Shown: one piece after another, positions 1-7,508 of the stretch
How the letters are laid out: each line of letters opens with the position of its first letter
Numbering within the stretch: the first letter of the stretch is position 1
NCBI GenBank assembly: GCA_014192625.1
Contig: BJHM01000001.1
Span: 62,001 to 126,000, forward strand
Reading direction: 5' to 3'
DNA length: 64,000 nt
DNA from: Planctomycetota bacterium
GTDB lineage: Bacteria > Planctomycetota > UBA1135 > UBA2386
Translations under genes and position numbers: made by a program
The notes under the pieces: generated by a model
Database searches by the model: none
Told to the model about the DNA's origin: nothing
The model's input: only the letters and a program-made list of their open reading frames with translations

Positions 1-1480
1 CTTCGACCACGCCGTCGAGGGCGCGCGCGAGTTGCGATTGGTTGACATCGTGCTGGTATTGCCCAACACCGATTGCCTTGGGCTCGATCTTGACCAACTC
101 GGCCAGCGGATCTTGCAGCCGCCGCGCGATTGACACCGCGCCGCGCAGCGACACGTCGAGATCGGGAAACTCCTGACTGCCGCGCTCGCTCGCCGAGTAG
201 ACCGAGGCGCCAGCTTCGCTGACGACGATCTTTTGCATCTTGGCGGCGGGATATTTTTTGATCAGGTCAGCAGCGAGTTTGTCGGTCTCGCGCGACGCGG
301 TGCCGTTGCCGATGGCAATCAACTCGACCGCGTGCTTCTGGCACAAAGCGCCGAGGATCGCTAGCGAGCCGTCCCAGTCTTGCCGCGGCACATGCGGGTA
401 GATCGTGGTGGTTGCGAGCAGTTTGCCGGTGCGGTCGACCAGTGCGACTTTGCATCCAGTGCGGAGCCCCGGGTCGAGGCCGAGAATGACTTTTGGGCCG
501 GCGGGTGCTGCGAGTAGCAGGTCGCGCATGTTGGCCGCGAAGACCGCAATCGCCTCGGTCTCGGCGCGTTCGCGCATGGTCGAAAACAAATCGCTCTCGC
601 AGTGCAGAGCGAGCTTGGCGCGAAAGCACAGGCGCGCAGTATCGGCAAGCCAGGCGTCGGCCCTGCGGTTTTTGTGCGCGATGCCGAACTGCTGCATCAC
701 GAGCAGCTGGCCTTTGCCGGTCGGGTCATCGGCAAGCGACTCGCGTTGATCGCCCATGCCGAGCTGCAGGTCGATGTAGCCCTCCTTGCGAGCGCGAAAC
801 ATCGCCAACGCACGGTGGCTTGGCACGTGGCCAATCGGCTCGTCATGCGCGAAGTAGTCGCGGAAGCGTTGCGCCTCAGTGTCCGTCTCCTTGCCCTTTA
901 TTACCTTCGCTGTGAGGAATGCTTCGTTCTGCAGCCAAGTGCGCGTGGTGGCGAGCAGCTGCGCATTTTCAGCAAACTCCTCGACCAGGATGAAGCGCGC
1001 GCCTTCCAGTGCTGCGGCTGCATCTTGGATACCCTGCGCGGTGTTCACGAACGCGGCCGCGGCCGTCTGCGGATCTTCAGTCGGATCGGCGAGCAACAAA
1101 TTCGCCAGCGGCTGAAGGCCTGCTTCGCGCGCAATCATCGCCTTCGTGCGGCGCTTCTGCTTGTAGGGCAGGTAGAGGTCTTCGAGCACCACCTTGGTGT
1201 CAGCTGCATTGATCTGCGCGGTCAGTGCCGGTGTCAGTTTGCCTTGTTCTTCGATGTTCTTCAGGATCGCTGTGCGGCGTTCATCCAACTCGCGGAGGTA
1301 GACCAACCGCTCGCTCAACGCGCGCAACTGAATGTCGTCGAGGCCGCCGGTTGCTTCCTTGCGGTATCGGGCGATGAACGGGACTGTCGAACCCGCGTCG
1401 ATCAATTCGACGGTGGCTGCGACCTGGGCTTCACGCACGCCGAGTTCATTGGCGATGCGTAGTTCGATAGATTGGACCAA
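1..1480 (-). CDS. tex: Tex-family RNA-binding transcription accessory protein (3' part cut off by window edge)
   Basis: The frame is open from a TTG at 1480 to the window edge, giving the first 493 residues of a family usually about 750-780 long. The N-terminus matches Tex (IANELGVREAQVAATVELID, then VPFIARYRKEATGG). A YqgF/RNase H-like segment reads LGLDPGLRTGCKVALVD, and the conserved IGVGQYQHDV motif lies near base 45-73. The HhH and S1 domains would be beyond the edge. Tex is a cytoplasmic nucleic-acid-binding protein linked to transcription. The TTG start is preferred because GGGGAG sits 7 bases upstream of it and no better in-frame ATG is seen. Long plus-strand frames over this region are antisense shadows. 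Confidence 0.93.
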   Translation of the reverse strand, partial: MVQSIELRIANELGVREAQVAATVELIDAGSTVPFIARYRKEATGGLDDIQLRALSERLVYLRELDERRTAILKNIEEQGKLTPALTAQINAADTKVVLEDLYLPYKQKRRTKAMIAREAGLQPLANLLLADPTEDPQTAAAAFVNTAQGIQDAAAALEGARFILVEEFAENAQLLATTRTWLQNEAFLTAKVIKGKETDTEAQRFRDYFAHDEPIGHVPSHRALAMFRARKEGYIDLQLGMGDQRESLADDPTGKGQLLVMQQFGIAHKNRRADAWLADTARLCFRAKLALHCESDLFSTMRERAETEAIAVFAANMRDLLLAAPAGPKVILGLDPGLRTGCKVALVDRTGKLLATTTIYPHVPRQDWDGSLAILGALCQKHAVELIAIGNGTASRETDKLAADLIKKYPAAKMQKIVVSEAGASVYSASERGSQEFPDLDVSLRGAVSIARRLQDPLAELVKIEPKAIGVGQYQHDVNQSQLARALDGVVE

Positions 1481-1658
1481 GATGGATCTCCCCGCGCCGT
1501 CTGACCACGGCTAGGTGGAAAGACGGTAGCGGCCGATGTGGCGTGGTAAAGAGGGCACTGGTGCTGCTGTCTGGCCCGGCGGAACGCGCAGCAAACGACA
1601 CCGGTATTTTCAGTCGGGCCGATGTCGTGCACTCTGGTCGTCACGCGCAATCCGTGAG

Positions 1659-3044
1659 TCACTTCACTTCGTCGTCACTGTCACCCACCGCTGCGCATAG
1701 TTCTATCAGGTAGTGGTAGTCGTTGGTCTTGCCGCCGTCCGTGCTGACGTCGATCAAGTATTTGCGGCCAGGTTCTACGGCGATGCCCGTCGGACGAAAC
1801 ACTATGCAGCTCGCGCCGCCGAAGTTACCGCCGGCCATGGCGCACCAGTCGAGTGGCAGTAGTTCGCCGGTCGGCAGATAGTCGTTGTCGAGTTCCTGAA
1901 CGTGCACGACGAGAGCTTCTTTTTTGGGCGTGCTGCCGCGCAGCAGAGCGATGCTGAATGCGCGCCCTGCTGAGAACAGGTCCACCGGCACGTAGCCGCG
2001 TGGCGGATAGCAGACGTTGGCGATGCCCTTTGGTGGGCTGCCGCTGCCATCCATGCTCCACATCGCATGGAACTGCCCCGCGCTGCCGAAACCGGTTTTT
2101 GCCATGGCCGGGTTGAGGCACCAGCGCCGGTGGCCAATGCGATCGATGTTGGTCTTGTCACTGTCATCCATGTAGCTGTCGATCGAGTCGACGAGGCGGC
2201 CGTTGATCGCAAGATTGCTATTGCTAGTGCCCTCGTAACCAAGCTTGAAGCGCGCCTCATCCATCGCCGGTGGCCTCGTTGGCCTGTGGTCAAGATGGCC
2301 GATAATGCTGCAGATCTCGGCACCCGCGTCGCAGCGCAAATTCCATTCGGCCACCAACGTCATCGTTTGCCACGGCAATGCGCACAGATGGCGATAGGCC
2401 TGCAGGCGATGCAGTGCGTCGAGCCGCGTCGACATGAGTGGGTCTATGGCAGTGACAGGCGACGGTTTTGCGAGGATCGAGCGCAGTTCCTTGCGCAGTT
2501 GTTCGCGTGGCACTGGGAACGGCTGCAGGTCGTCGAGTTGAATCAGTTGGCCGTCCTGCCAGATTTGTCGGCTCAGCACCTTGTCCTTCTGCTGGATGCG
2601 GAGTGCCCCGTGTAGCAAGCCGAAGCGATATTCGGAGGTGCGTCGGCGTAGCAACGCAGGGTCGATCTCGAGCCACTTCCCTTGCCGCAGGCCTCTGCGG
2701 TAGTCGCCGACGGAAATGCAGGCGCCGTCGGGCAAGAACTCTTCGCAGTGGCCGTTCAGCTGGTCCTGCTGGTAGCTCAGGAAGCGAATTTTTTTGCCGT
2801 CGTCGCGCCACTCGCGCCAATCGCCGTCGCGTTTGCCATGCGCGTAGGTGGCAAGCAGCACGCGCGTGCCATTTTCGGCGAACTGTTCGAGCTTGCCGTG
2901 TTGTTGGCCTTCTTCATCGACGGTGTGACGTTGTTTTATCGTGCCATCGGGCCAGGTTTCGGTGCGCTCGTTTGGCGGTGCGGCACTTTGTGCTGCCAAG
3001 ACGGTGGCGAGGGTCAGCACGGCGAGCGGCGATAGCAGTCGCAT
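1659..3044 (-). CDS. secreted MORN-repeat plus CAP/SCP-like domain protein
   Basis: 461 residues from the ATG at 3044, which begins a clear signal peptide (MRLLSPLAVLTLATVLAAQS). A longer in-frame start at 3149 would put the signal peptide inside the protein and overlap the divergent gene. Residues about 25-170 hold repeated MORN/YwqK-like units (WPDGTIKQRHT, HGKRDGDWREW, FLPDGACISVGDYRRGLRQGKW). Residues about 250-450 resemble a CAP/SCP (cysteine-rich secretory) fold, with GHRRWCLNPAMAKTGFG as the recognisable core. CAP proteins are exported and of varied function. The role of this one is unknown. It is divergent from the DTW gene, with about 88 bases between the two chosen starts. Confidence 0.75.
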   Translation of the reverse strand: MRLLSPLAVLTLATVLAAQSAAPPNERTETWPDGTIKQRHTVDEEGQQHGKLEQFAENGTRVLLATYAHGKRDGDWREWRDDGKKIRFLSYQQDQLNGHCEEFLPDGACISVGDYRRGLRQGKWLEIDPALLRRRTSEYRFGLLHGALRIQQKDKVLSRQIWQDGQLIQLDDLQPFPVPREQLRKELRSILAKPSPVTAIDPLMSTRLDALHRLQAYRHLCALPWQTMTLVAEWNLRCDAGAEICSIIGHLDHRPTRPPAMDEARFKLGYEGTSNSNLAINGRLVDSIDSYMDDSDKTNIDRIGHRRWCLNPAMAKTGFGSAGQFHAMWSMDGSGSPPKGIANVCYPPRGYVPVDLFSAGRAFSIALLRGSTPKKEALVVHVQELDNDYLPTGELLPLDWCAMAGGNFGGASCIVFRPTGIAVEPGRKYLIDVSTDGGKTNDYHYLIELCAAVGDSDDEVK

Positions 3045-3132
3045 GGCGCAAAAGGATACGACGCAGCCGTTCCTTGCGCAGCGGGCCGTGCTCGCCAAAA
3101 GCCCTTTCTTGGCCCACAATCCGCCGTCCGTG

Positions 3133-4320
3133 ATGCACCCAGAGGACACCCCACGCCAACGCTGCTATCGCTGCATGCGCCCGCAGATGATGTGCCTATG
3201 CGCCAGCCTGCCGTGCGTGCCGACGCGAACGAGGGTAGAGATATTGCAGCATCCGCGTGAACGGACGCACCCGTTCAACACCGCGCGGCTAGCTGCGTTG
3301 TCGATGCCGAACGCGCGGCTCACGGTCACCTATGGCGATTACCATGGCAACTTGCTCACGCCGATTGACGTTCCTTTGGACACTGCGGTGTTGTATCCGC
3401 ACAAGTCGGCAGTTGATCTCGCGGAGTTGCCAGTAGCAGCGCGGCCGTCGACGTTGATCGTGCTCGATGGCACTTGGGCGCAAGCTCGGCAGCTATATCG
3501 GCTAAACCCGTGGCTCGCGCAGTGTCGGCACGTGCGCCTGCACCCAAGTGAGCCGAGCAATTACCGGATCCGCAAGGAGCCGCAGGCCGATTATGTATCG
3601 ACGGTCGAAGCGATCGTTGCGGCGTTGTGTTTGCTCGAACCTGAGACGCCGGGGCTGTTGCGGCTGCTGTCGCCGTTTGACCGCATGGTCGATCGCCAGA
3701 TCGAGTATCTCGATGCCGCTGAACGTCGTGGCCGCGTGCGCCGCGAGCGAAGGCGTGCTTCGCAAAAACTTTCACCACTGCTGACCTCCGGCAATCTGCT
3801 GGTCGTCTATGCGGAGTCGGCGATGCCGGGTGGGATAGCTGGTCGGCCGCGCGAACTCGTGCAGTGGGTCGCGGTGCGTATCGATACTGGCGAAGTGCTC
3901 GAGCTGCTTTTGCGGCCGTGTGGCGAAGAACCTTCCGACGAACATCTGCGGCACTTGCAGATTTCGCGCGACGAACTGCACGGTGGCATCACGCTCGCCG
4001 ATGCGCGCACGCGCTTTGCTGCGTTTGCCGGCCCCGATTTTGTGGTCGCGGCTTGGACCGAGACCACGATCGAGTGGGGCCGTGGGCACGATGGAACTGG
4101 CGTGCTGCCTGCTTCGGTGCCGTCGATGTTGTTGAAGACTGCTTACTGCAACCTGCGCAACCGCGCGGCTGGCTTCCTCGAACACATGGTGCTAAGGGAA
4201 GCGCTCGCGGCAGTCCCGATTGCCTGTCGCGGCCGCGCTAGTGGGCGAGTTGGCAATGCGGTGGCCGTTGCACGTTGGCTGCGCGACGAGCGCGTGAAGT
4301 TGTTTGCCGAAGCTAGATAG
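3133..4320 (+). CDS. DTW-domain tRNA aminocarboxypropyltransferase-like protein with extra C-terminal domain
   Basis: 395 residues from ATG 3133; an in-frame ATG at 3043 would overlap the divergent secreted-protein gene. Residues 10-195 are a DTW domain: Cys11, Cys14, Cys21 and Cys23 form the N-terminal cysteine cluster, DGTW at 112-115 is the signature, and YRIRKEPQ follows. The family includes TapT/TuaA, which adds the acp group of SAM to uridine in tRNA. Ordinary members end near residue 200-230. Here about 175 more residues (220-395) have the layout of a DEDDh exonuclease fold (NLLVVYAES, FVVAAWTETTIEWG, ASGRVGNAVAVARWL), but the acidic residues appear mostly replaced. The DTW call is firm; the second domain is inference. 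Confidence 0.85.
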   Translation: MHPEDTPRQRCYRCMRPQMMCLCASLPCVPTRTRVEILQHPRERTHPFNTARLAALSMPNARLTVTYGDYHGNLLTPIDVPLDTAVLYPHKSAVDLAELPVAARPSTLIVLDGTWAQARQLYRLNPWLAQCRHVRLHPSEPSNYRIRKEPQADYVSTVEAIVAALCLLEPETPGLLRLLSPFDRMVDRQIEYLDAAERRGRVRRERRRASQKLSPLLTSGNLLVVYAESAMPGGIAGRPRELVQWVAVRIDTGEVLELLLRPCGEEPSDEHLRHLQISRDELHGGITLADARTRFAAFAGPDFVVAAWTETTIEWGRGHDGTGVLPASVPSMLLKTAYCNLRNRAAGFLEHMVLREALAAVPIACRGRASGRVGNAVAVARWLRDERVKLFAEAR

Positions 4321-4670
4321 TCCGTTGGCTGATTGCCGGCCGTGGAGCAGCGCAGTAGCTGTGATTGGCGCATGGCAGAGGCCTGCTGTCTGGCGACGGC
4401 TCCGTCACAAACACCTTGTCGCCAAAGTGCGCGCACCACAGAGGCCCTGCGCGGCGGCGCTGCGCGGCTGGCATGCGCGGCGGCGCTGCGCGGCTGGCCC
4501 TGCGAATGAAGGTGAGGCAAGCGATGGACTCATGCCGTTGAGTTGGTACCCGGTAGTCGCAAAAGTTTTGCTGCCCACGTGCGTGCGGAGCCAGCAGATC
4601 GAGGCTGTCAAGCCGCAGCAGCGCACTGCTACTGTCGCCGCGGAATAACCCAGCGGATCAGCCCAGCGGA
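4321..4670. other. 350-base gap between convergent DTW and lpdA genes
   Basis: No credible gene is seen: the short frames on both strands have no family resemblance and no ribosome binding site. The stretch contains a 25-base direct repeat (4448-4472 and 4474-4498) and a 12-base direct repeat that runs into the lpdA stop codon (4649-4660 and 4662-4673). Both flanking genes point into it, so transcription should end here, but I see no convincing hairpin with a T-run. Confidence 0.5.
4448..4498. repeat. two tandem copies of a 25-base G+C-rich unit
   Basis: The unit TGCGCGGCGGCGCTGCGCGG followed by CTGGC occurs at 4448-4472 and again, identical, at 4474-4498, a period of 26. It lies in noncoding sequence downstream of the DTW gene. 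No function is visible. It may be a simple duplication. Confidence 0.8.
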
Positions 4671-6080
4671 TCAATGCCTTTTCGGTGTTTGGAAGATGTG
4701 CACAGCCATGCTGTGCACGGACTCCGCGGCTTCCATGATTGCCTCGGGCAGCGTCGGGTGGGCGTGGATCGTGCTGGCGAGGTCGCTCACGGTTGCGCCC
4801 ATCTCGATTGCGAGGGCGGCCTCGGCGACCAGTTCGGTGACCTCTGGGCCGATCATGTGAACGCCGAGAATCTTGTCGGTCTGCTTGTCGCCGATGACCT
4901 TGACCCAGCCTTCGGTCTCGTTGAGCGACATGGCGCGGCCCGATGCGCCGAATGGGAACTTGCCTTCAACGGGATCGAAGCCAGCCTTCTGCGCCTCGGC
5001 CATCGTCAGGCCGACCGATGCGATTTCGGGGTCGGTGAAGATGACCGCGGGAATGCACGCTGGGTCGAAGGCCGCGCCCTTGTCGCCGCTGATGGCGGCG
5101 GCGGCGATCAGGCCTTCGTGGCTGCCCTTGTGCGCGAGCATCGGCTGGCCGGCGAGGTCGCCGACCGCGTAGATGCCTTGCACGTTGGTCATGCGTTGGG
5201 GATCGACTTGGACAAACCCGCGCTCGTCGAGCTTCACGCCGACAGCCTCGAGGCCGAGACCCTTTCCGTTTGGTTTGCGGCCAACACAAGACAGGATCAC
5301 GTCGCACTCGAAGGATTGCGTTTTGCCCTCGACCTCGGCGGTAACCAGCAGGCCGGTCTTGTTCTTTTGGTAACCGACGGCCTTGGTCTTCAAGAAGACC
5401 TCGATCTTCTTTTTCTTGAGCGAGCGGCCCATCTCCTTGGACAACTCCTCTTCCATGCCTGGCAGCACGCGGTCCATAAACTCGAGCACGCGCACTTCGG
5501 TGCCGAGCTTGTGGTAGACGAGCCCGAGTTCGAGGCCGATGTAACCGCCGCCAATCACGATCATGCGCCTGGGCAGTTGCTTCGGTGCTAGCGCGTGCGT
5601 CGATGACCAGACGTGCTCGCCGTCAAACGCAAAACCAGGCACCTCGATTGGCGTGGAGCCGGTCGCAATGACCAAGCTCTTTGCCTCGAAGGTCTGCTTG
5701 CCTTCCTTGCTCGCCACTTCGACCTTGTTCTTGCCGGTGACCATGGCAGTGCCCATGTGGACATCGATCTTGTGATTTTTCAGCAGGAGGCCGACGCCGG
5801 AGGTCAGCTTATTGACGATGCCTGCCTTCCACGCAACCAGGGCTGCGACGTCGATGCCGTCAAACTTCGCTTTGATGCCCATCAGGTCCGCGTGCTTTAT
5901 CTTGTCGACCAGCTTGCTCGCGGCGATCAGCGCCTTGCTGGGAATGCAGCCGACGTTGAGGCAAACGCCACCGAGATTTTCTTTCTCGATGACAGCTGTT
6001 TTGAGGCCGAGTTGGGCGCAACGGATTGCGCAAACGTAGCCGGCTGGGCCGGCACCAATGACGAGGACATCGTAGGTCAT
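4671..6080 (-). CDS. lpdA: dihydrolipoyl dehydrogenase (E3)
   Basis: 469 residues, the normal family length. It reoxidises dihydrolipoamide on E2 with FAD and NAD+. The N-terminal FAD-binding GxGxxG is VIGAGPAGY. The redox-active disulfide is Cys40/Cys45 in GGVCLNVGCIPSK. A second NAD-binding motif reads VIGGGYIGLELG, and the C-terminal His-Glu pair is in HAHPTLPEA (about residues 441/446). The rest of the complex (E1, E2, lipA) lies on the same strand at 16-21.8 kb, separated by glycosyltransferase genes. This E3 is the obvious candidate to serve it, although E3 is often shared with other complexes and the glycine cleavage system. Confidence 0.97.
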   Translation of the reverse strand: MTYDVLVIGAGPAGYVCAIRCAQLGLKTAVIEKENLGGVCLNVGCIPSKALIAASKLVDKIKHADLMGIKAKFDGIDVAALVAWKAGIVNKLTSGVGLLLKNHKIDVHMGTAMVTGKNKVEVASKEGKQTFEAKSLVIATGSTPIEVPGFAFDGEHVWSSTHALAPKQLPRRMIVIGGGYIGLELGLVYHKLGTEVRVLEFMDRVLPGMEEELSKEMGRSLKKKKIEVFLKTKAVGYQKNKTGLLVTAEVEGKTQSFECDVILSCVGRKPNGKGLGLEAVGVKLDERGFVQVDPQRMTNVQGIYAVGDLAGQPMLAHKGSHEGLIAAAAISGDKGAAFDPACIPAVIFTDPEIASVGLTMAEAQKAGFDPVEGKFPFGASGRAMSLNETEGWVKVIGDKQTDKILGVHMIGPEVTELVAEAALAIEMGATVSDLASTIHAHPTLPEAIMEAAESVHSMAVHIFQTPKRH

Positions 6081-6155
6081 GGAAGGGCGCGCAGAATAGC
6101 GCTCCCGTGGCTGTGGTCTACGACTGCGCGTAGGTCCGCGCAGGCTTGCCCACGC

Positions 6156-7508
6156 TCAGGTCGAAGTCCGCTGCTGGTTGGCGATCAGATCCTGATAGAT
6201 GGCGCGCAGCGCGACGATGTTCTCGTTGATGGATTGCGGCGCGGGCGGCGCCTGTGCCAGTTCCGTCGCTGGGTCCGCTGCTATGCGCATCATCAGGAGG
6301 CCGAGCCGGCGCGCGTTGCCGGCGGGAAATAGGAATCCGCCGGCCCCGTTGCGGACGATTTCAGGGAGGCTGCCAAGATCCGAAGCCAAGATGGGCAAGC
6401 CAGCATATTGCGCCTCCAGCGCCGAGAATGGTGTGTTCTCGTACCAGATCGAAGGCACCACCAGCGCGTCGAGTCCGGCGAGTATGGAGCCCAGTGATGT
6501 TGGGTTGAACGGACCGTGAAAGGTGACGCGTGAATCTTGGATGCCGTCGATCAGCTGCTCAGAGTAGCCCGGTTGAGACGTGCGGCTGCCGTAGATGTGC
6601 ACGCGGAGGTTGGTGGCCGGCACATGGCGCAACGCTTCAAGTAAGACATGTACGCCCTTGTGGCGCGAGATCGAACCGATGTAGCCAATATCTACGTGCG
6701 GCGAGCCGAGGATTGGTTTGCGTGGCACCGATTCGATGAAGCGGCCCGGATCGATCCCGTAGGGAAGTTGCAGAAGTTTGCGCGCTGGCAAGCCGTGTTG
6801 TCGGTAGATGCGCCCGAGGAAAAGCGATGGCGCGATCACGCAATCGGCGGTGCCAAGCACCGTCATCAGTTGATCTTTGCGACTGAGTAGCGCGTGCGCT
6901 TGGCGCAAGGGGGAGCTGATCGGGCTGCCCGCGGGCGTGGGCCGGTGCGCTAGTGGGCGCAGGAGCGAAGCCGCAGAACTATCAGTCACTATTTGTTGCA
7001 GGGAAGGGTCAATGCAAGGGATGCAGCCCATGCCGCCGTCCGGCGGCCCGTCACATAGCGAGTCGTCGCGTTGCAGCAGCAGGTAGTTGGGGCAGATCCA
7101 CCAGAAGTCCATCAGGTGGACGACCACCGGCAGGCCGCGTAGTTGCACTTCTTTGATCGCGCCCGCCCCGATGTTGCGCAAGTGGAAGACGTGCACCAAG
7201 TCAAAGCCGACTTCGTCGATGTAGCGCGCAACCATGCGGCTGGCGAGTGGGTTCTGATAGTCGCGCAGCCTGTGATTGAGTGATTGGCTGTCATGCACTG
7301 AGATGCGGCGCACGGGGATGCCCTCAAGTTCGTCGTCGCGCTCCAGCACCTGGCTGCCGGGACTGGCGAGGTCGAGCAGGGGTTCGAAGGCAAGTACGTG
7401 AGCATCGATGCCGCTGCTGCGCATGGCGAGTGCTAGCGAGCGCACGTACTGCTCTGTCCCAGTGTGATGCAGGGGCAAGAACTCGTGCACGACCAGCAGA
7501 ACTTTCAC
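6156..7508 (-). CDS. glycosyltransferase family 4
   Basis: 450 residues starting at GTG 7508; the GTGA overlaps the TGA of the upstream coiled-coil gene by 4 bases, so the two are translationally coupled. It has a GT-B fold. The N-terminal domain starts MKVLLVVHEFLPLHHTGTEQ with the glycine-rich acceptor loop. The C-terminal donor domain has DIGYIGSISRHKGVHVLLEAL and the EX7E motif in WYENTPFSALEAQ. These enzymes transfer a sugar from an NDP-sugar with retention of configuration. The context of several glycosyltransferases suggests surface polysaccharide or protein glycan assembly. The sugar and acceptor cannot be told from sequence. Confidence 0.88.
   Translation of the reverse strand: MKVLLVVHEFLPLHHTGTEQYVRSLALAMRSSGIDAHVLAFEPLLDLASPGSQVLERDDELEGIPVRRISVHDSQSLNHRLRDYQNPLASRMVARYIDEVGFDLVHVFHLRNIGAGAIKEVQLRGLPVVVHLMDFWWICPNYLLLQRDDSLCDGPPDGGMGCIPCIDPSLQQIVTDSSAASLLRPLAHRPTPAGSPISSPLRQAHALLSRKDQLMTVLGTADCVIAPSLFLGRIYRQHGLPARKLLQLPYGIDPGRFIESVPRKPILGSPHVDIGYIGSISRHKGVHVLLEALRHVPATNLRVHIYGSRTSQPGYSEQLIDGIQDSRVTFHGPFNPTSLGSILAGLDALVVPSIWYENTPFSALEAQYAGLPILASDLGSLPEIVRNGAGGFLFPAGNARRLGLLMMRIAADPATELAQAPPAPQSINENIVALRAIYQDLIANQQRTST

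Noticed and set aside
602-1462. Plus-strand frame of 286 codons
   Set aside because: It lies antisense to tex, whose conserved motifs are all on the minus strand; it has no family resemblance.
4448-4498. Possible CRISPR or mobile-element remnant
   Set aside because: Only two adjacent copies with a single base between; there is no spacer structure, transposase or terminal inverted repeat.
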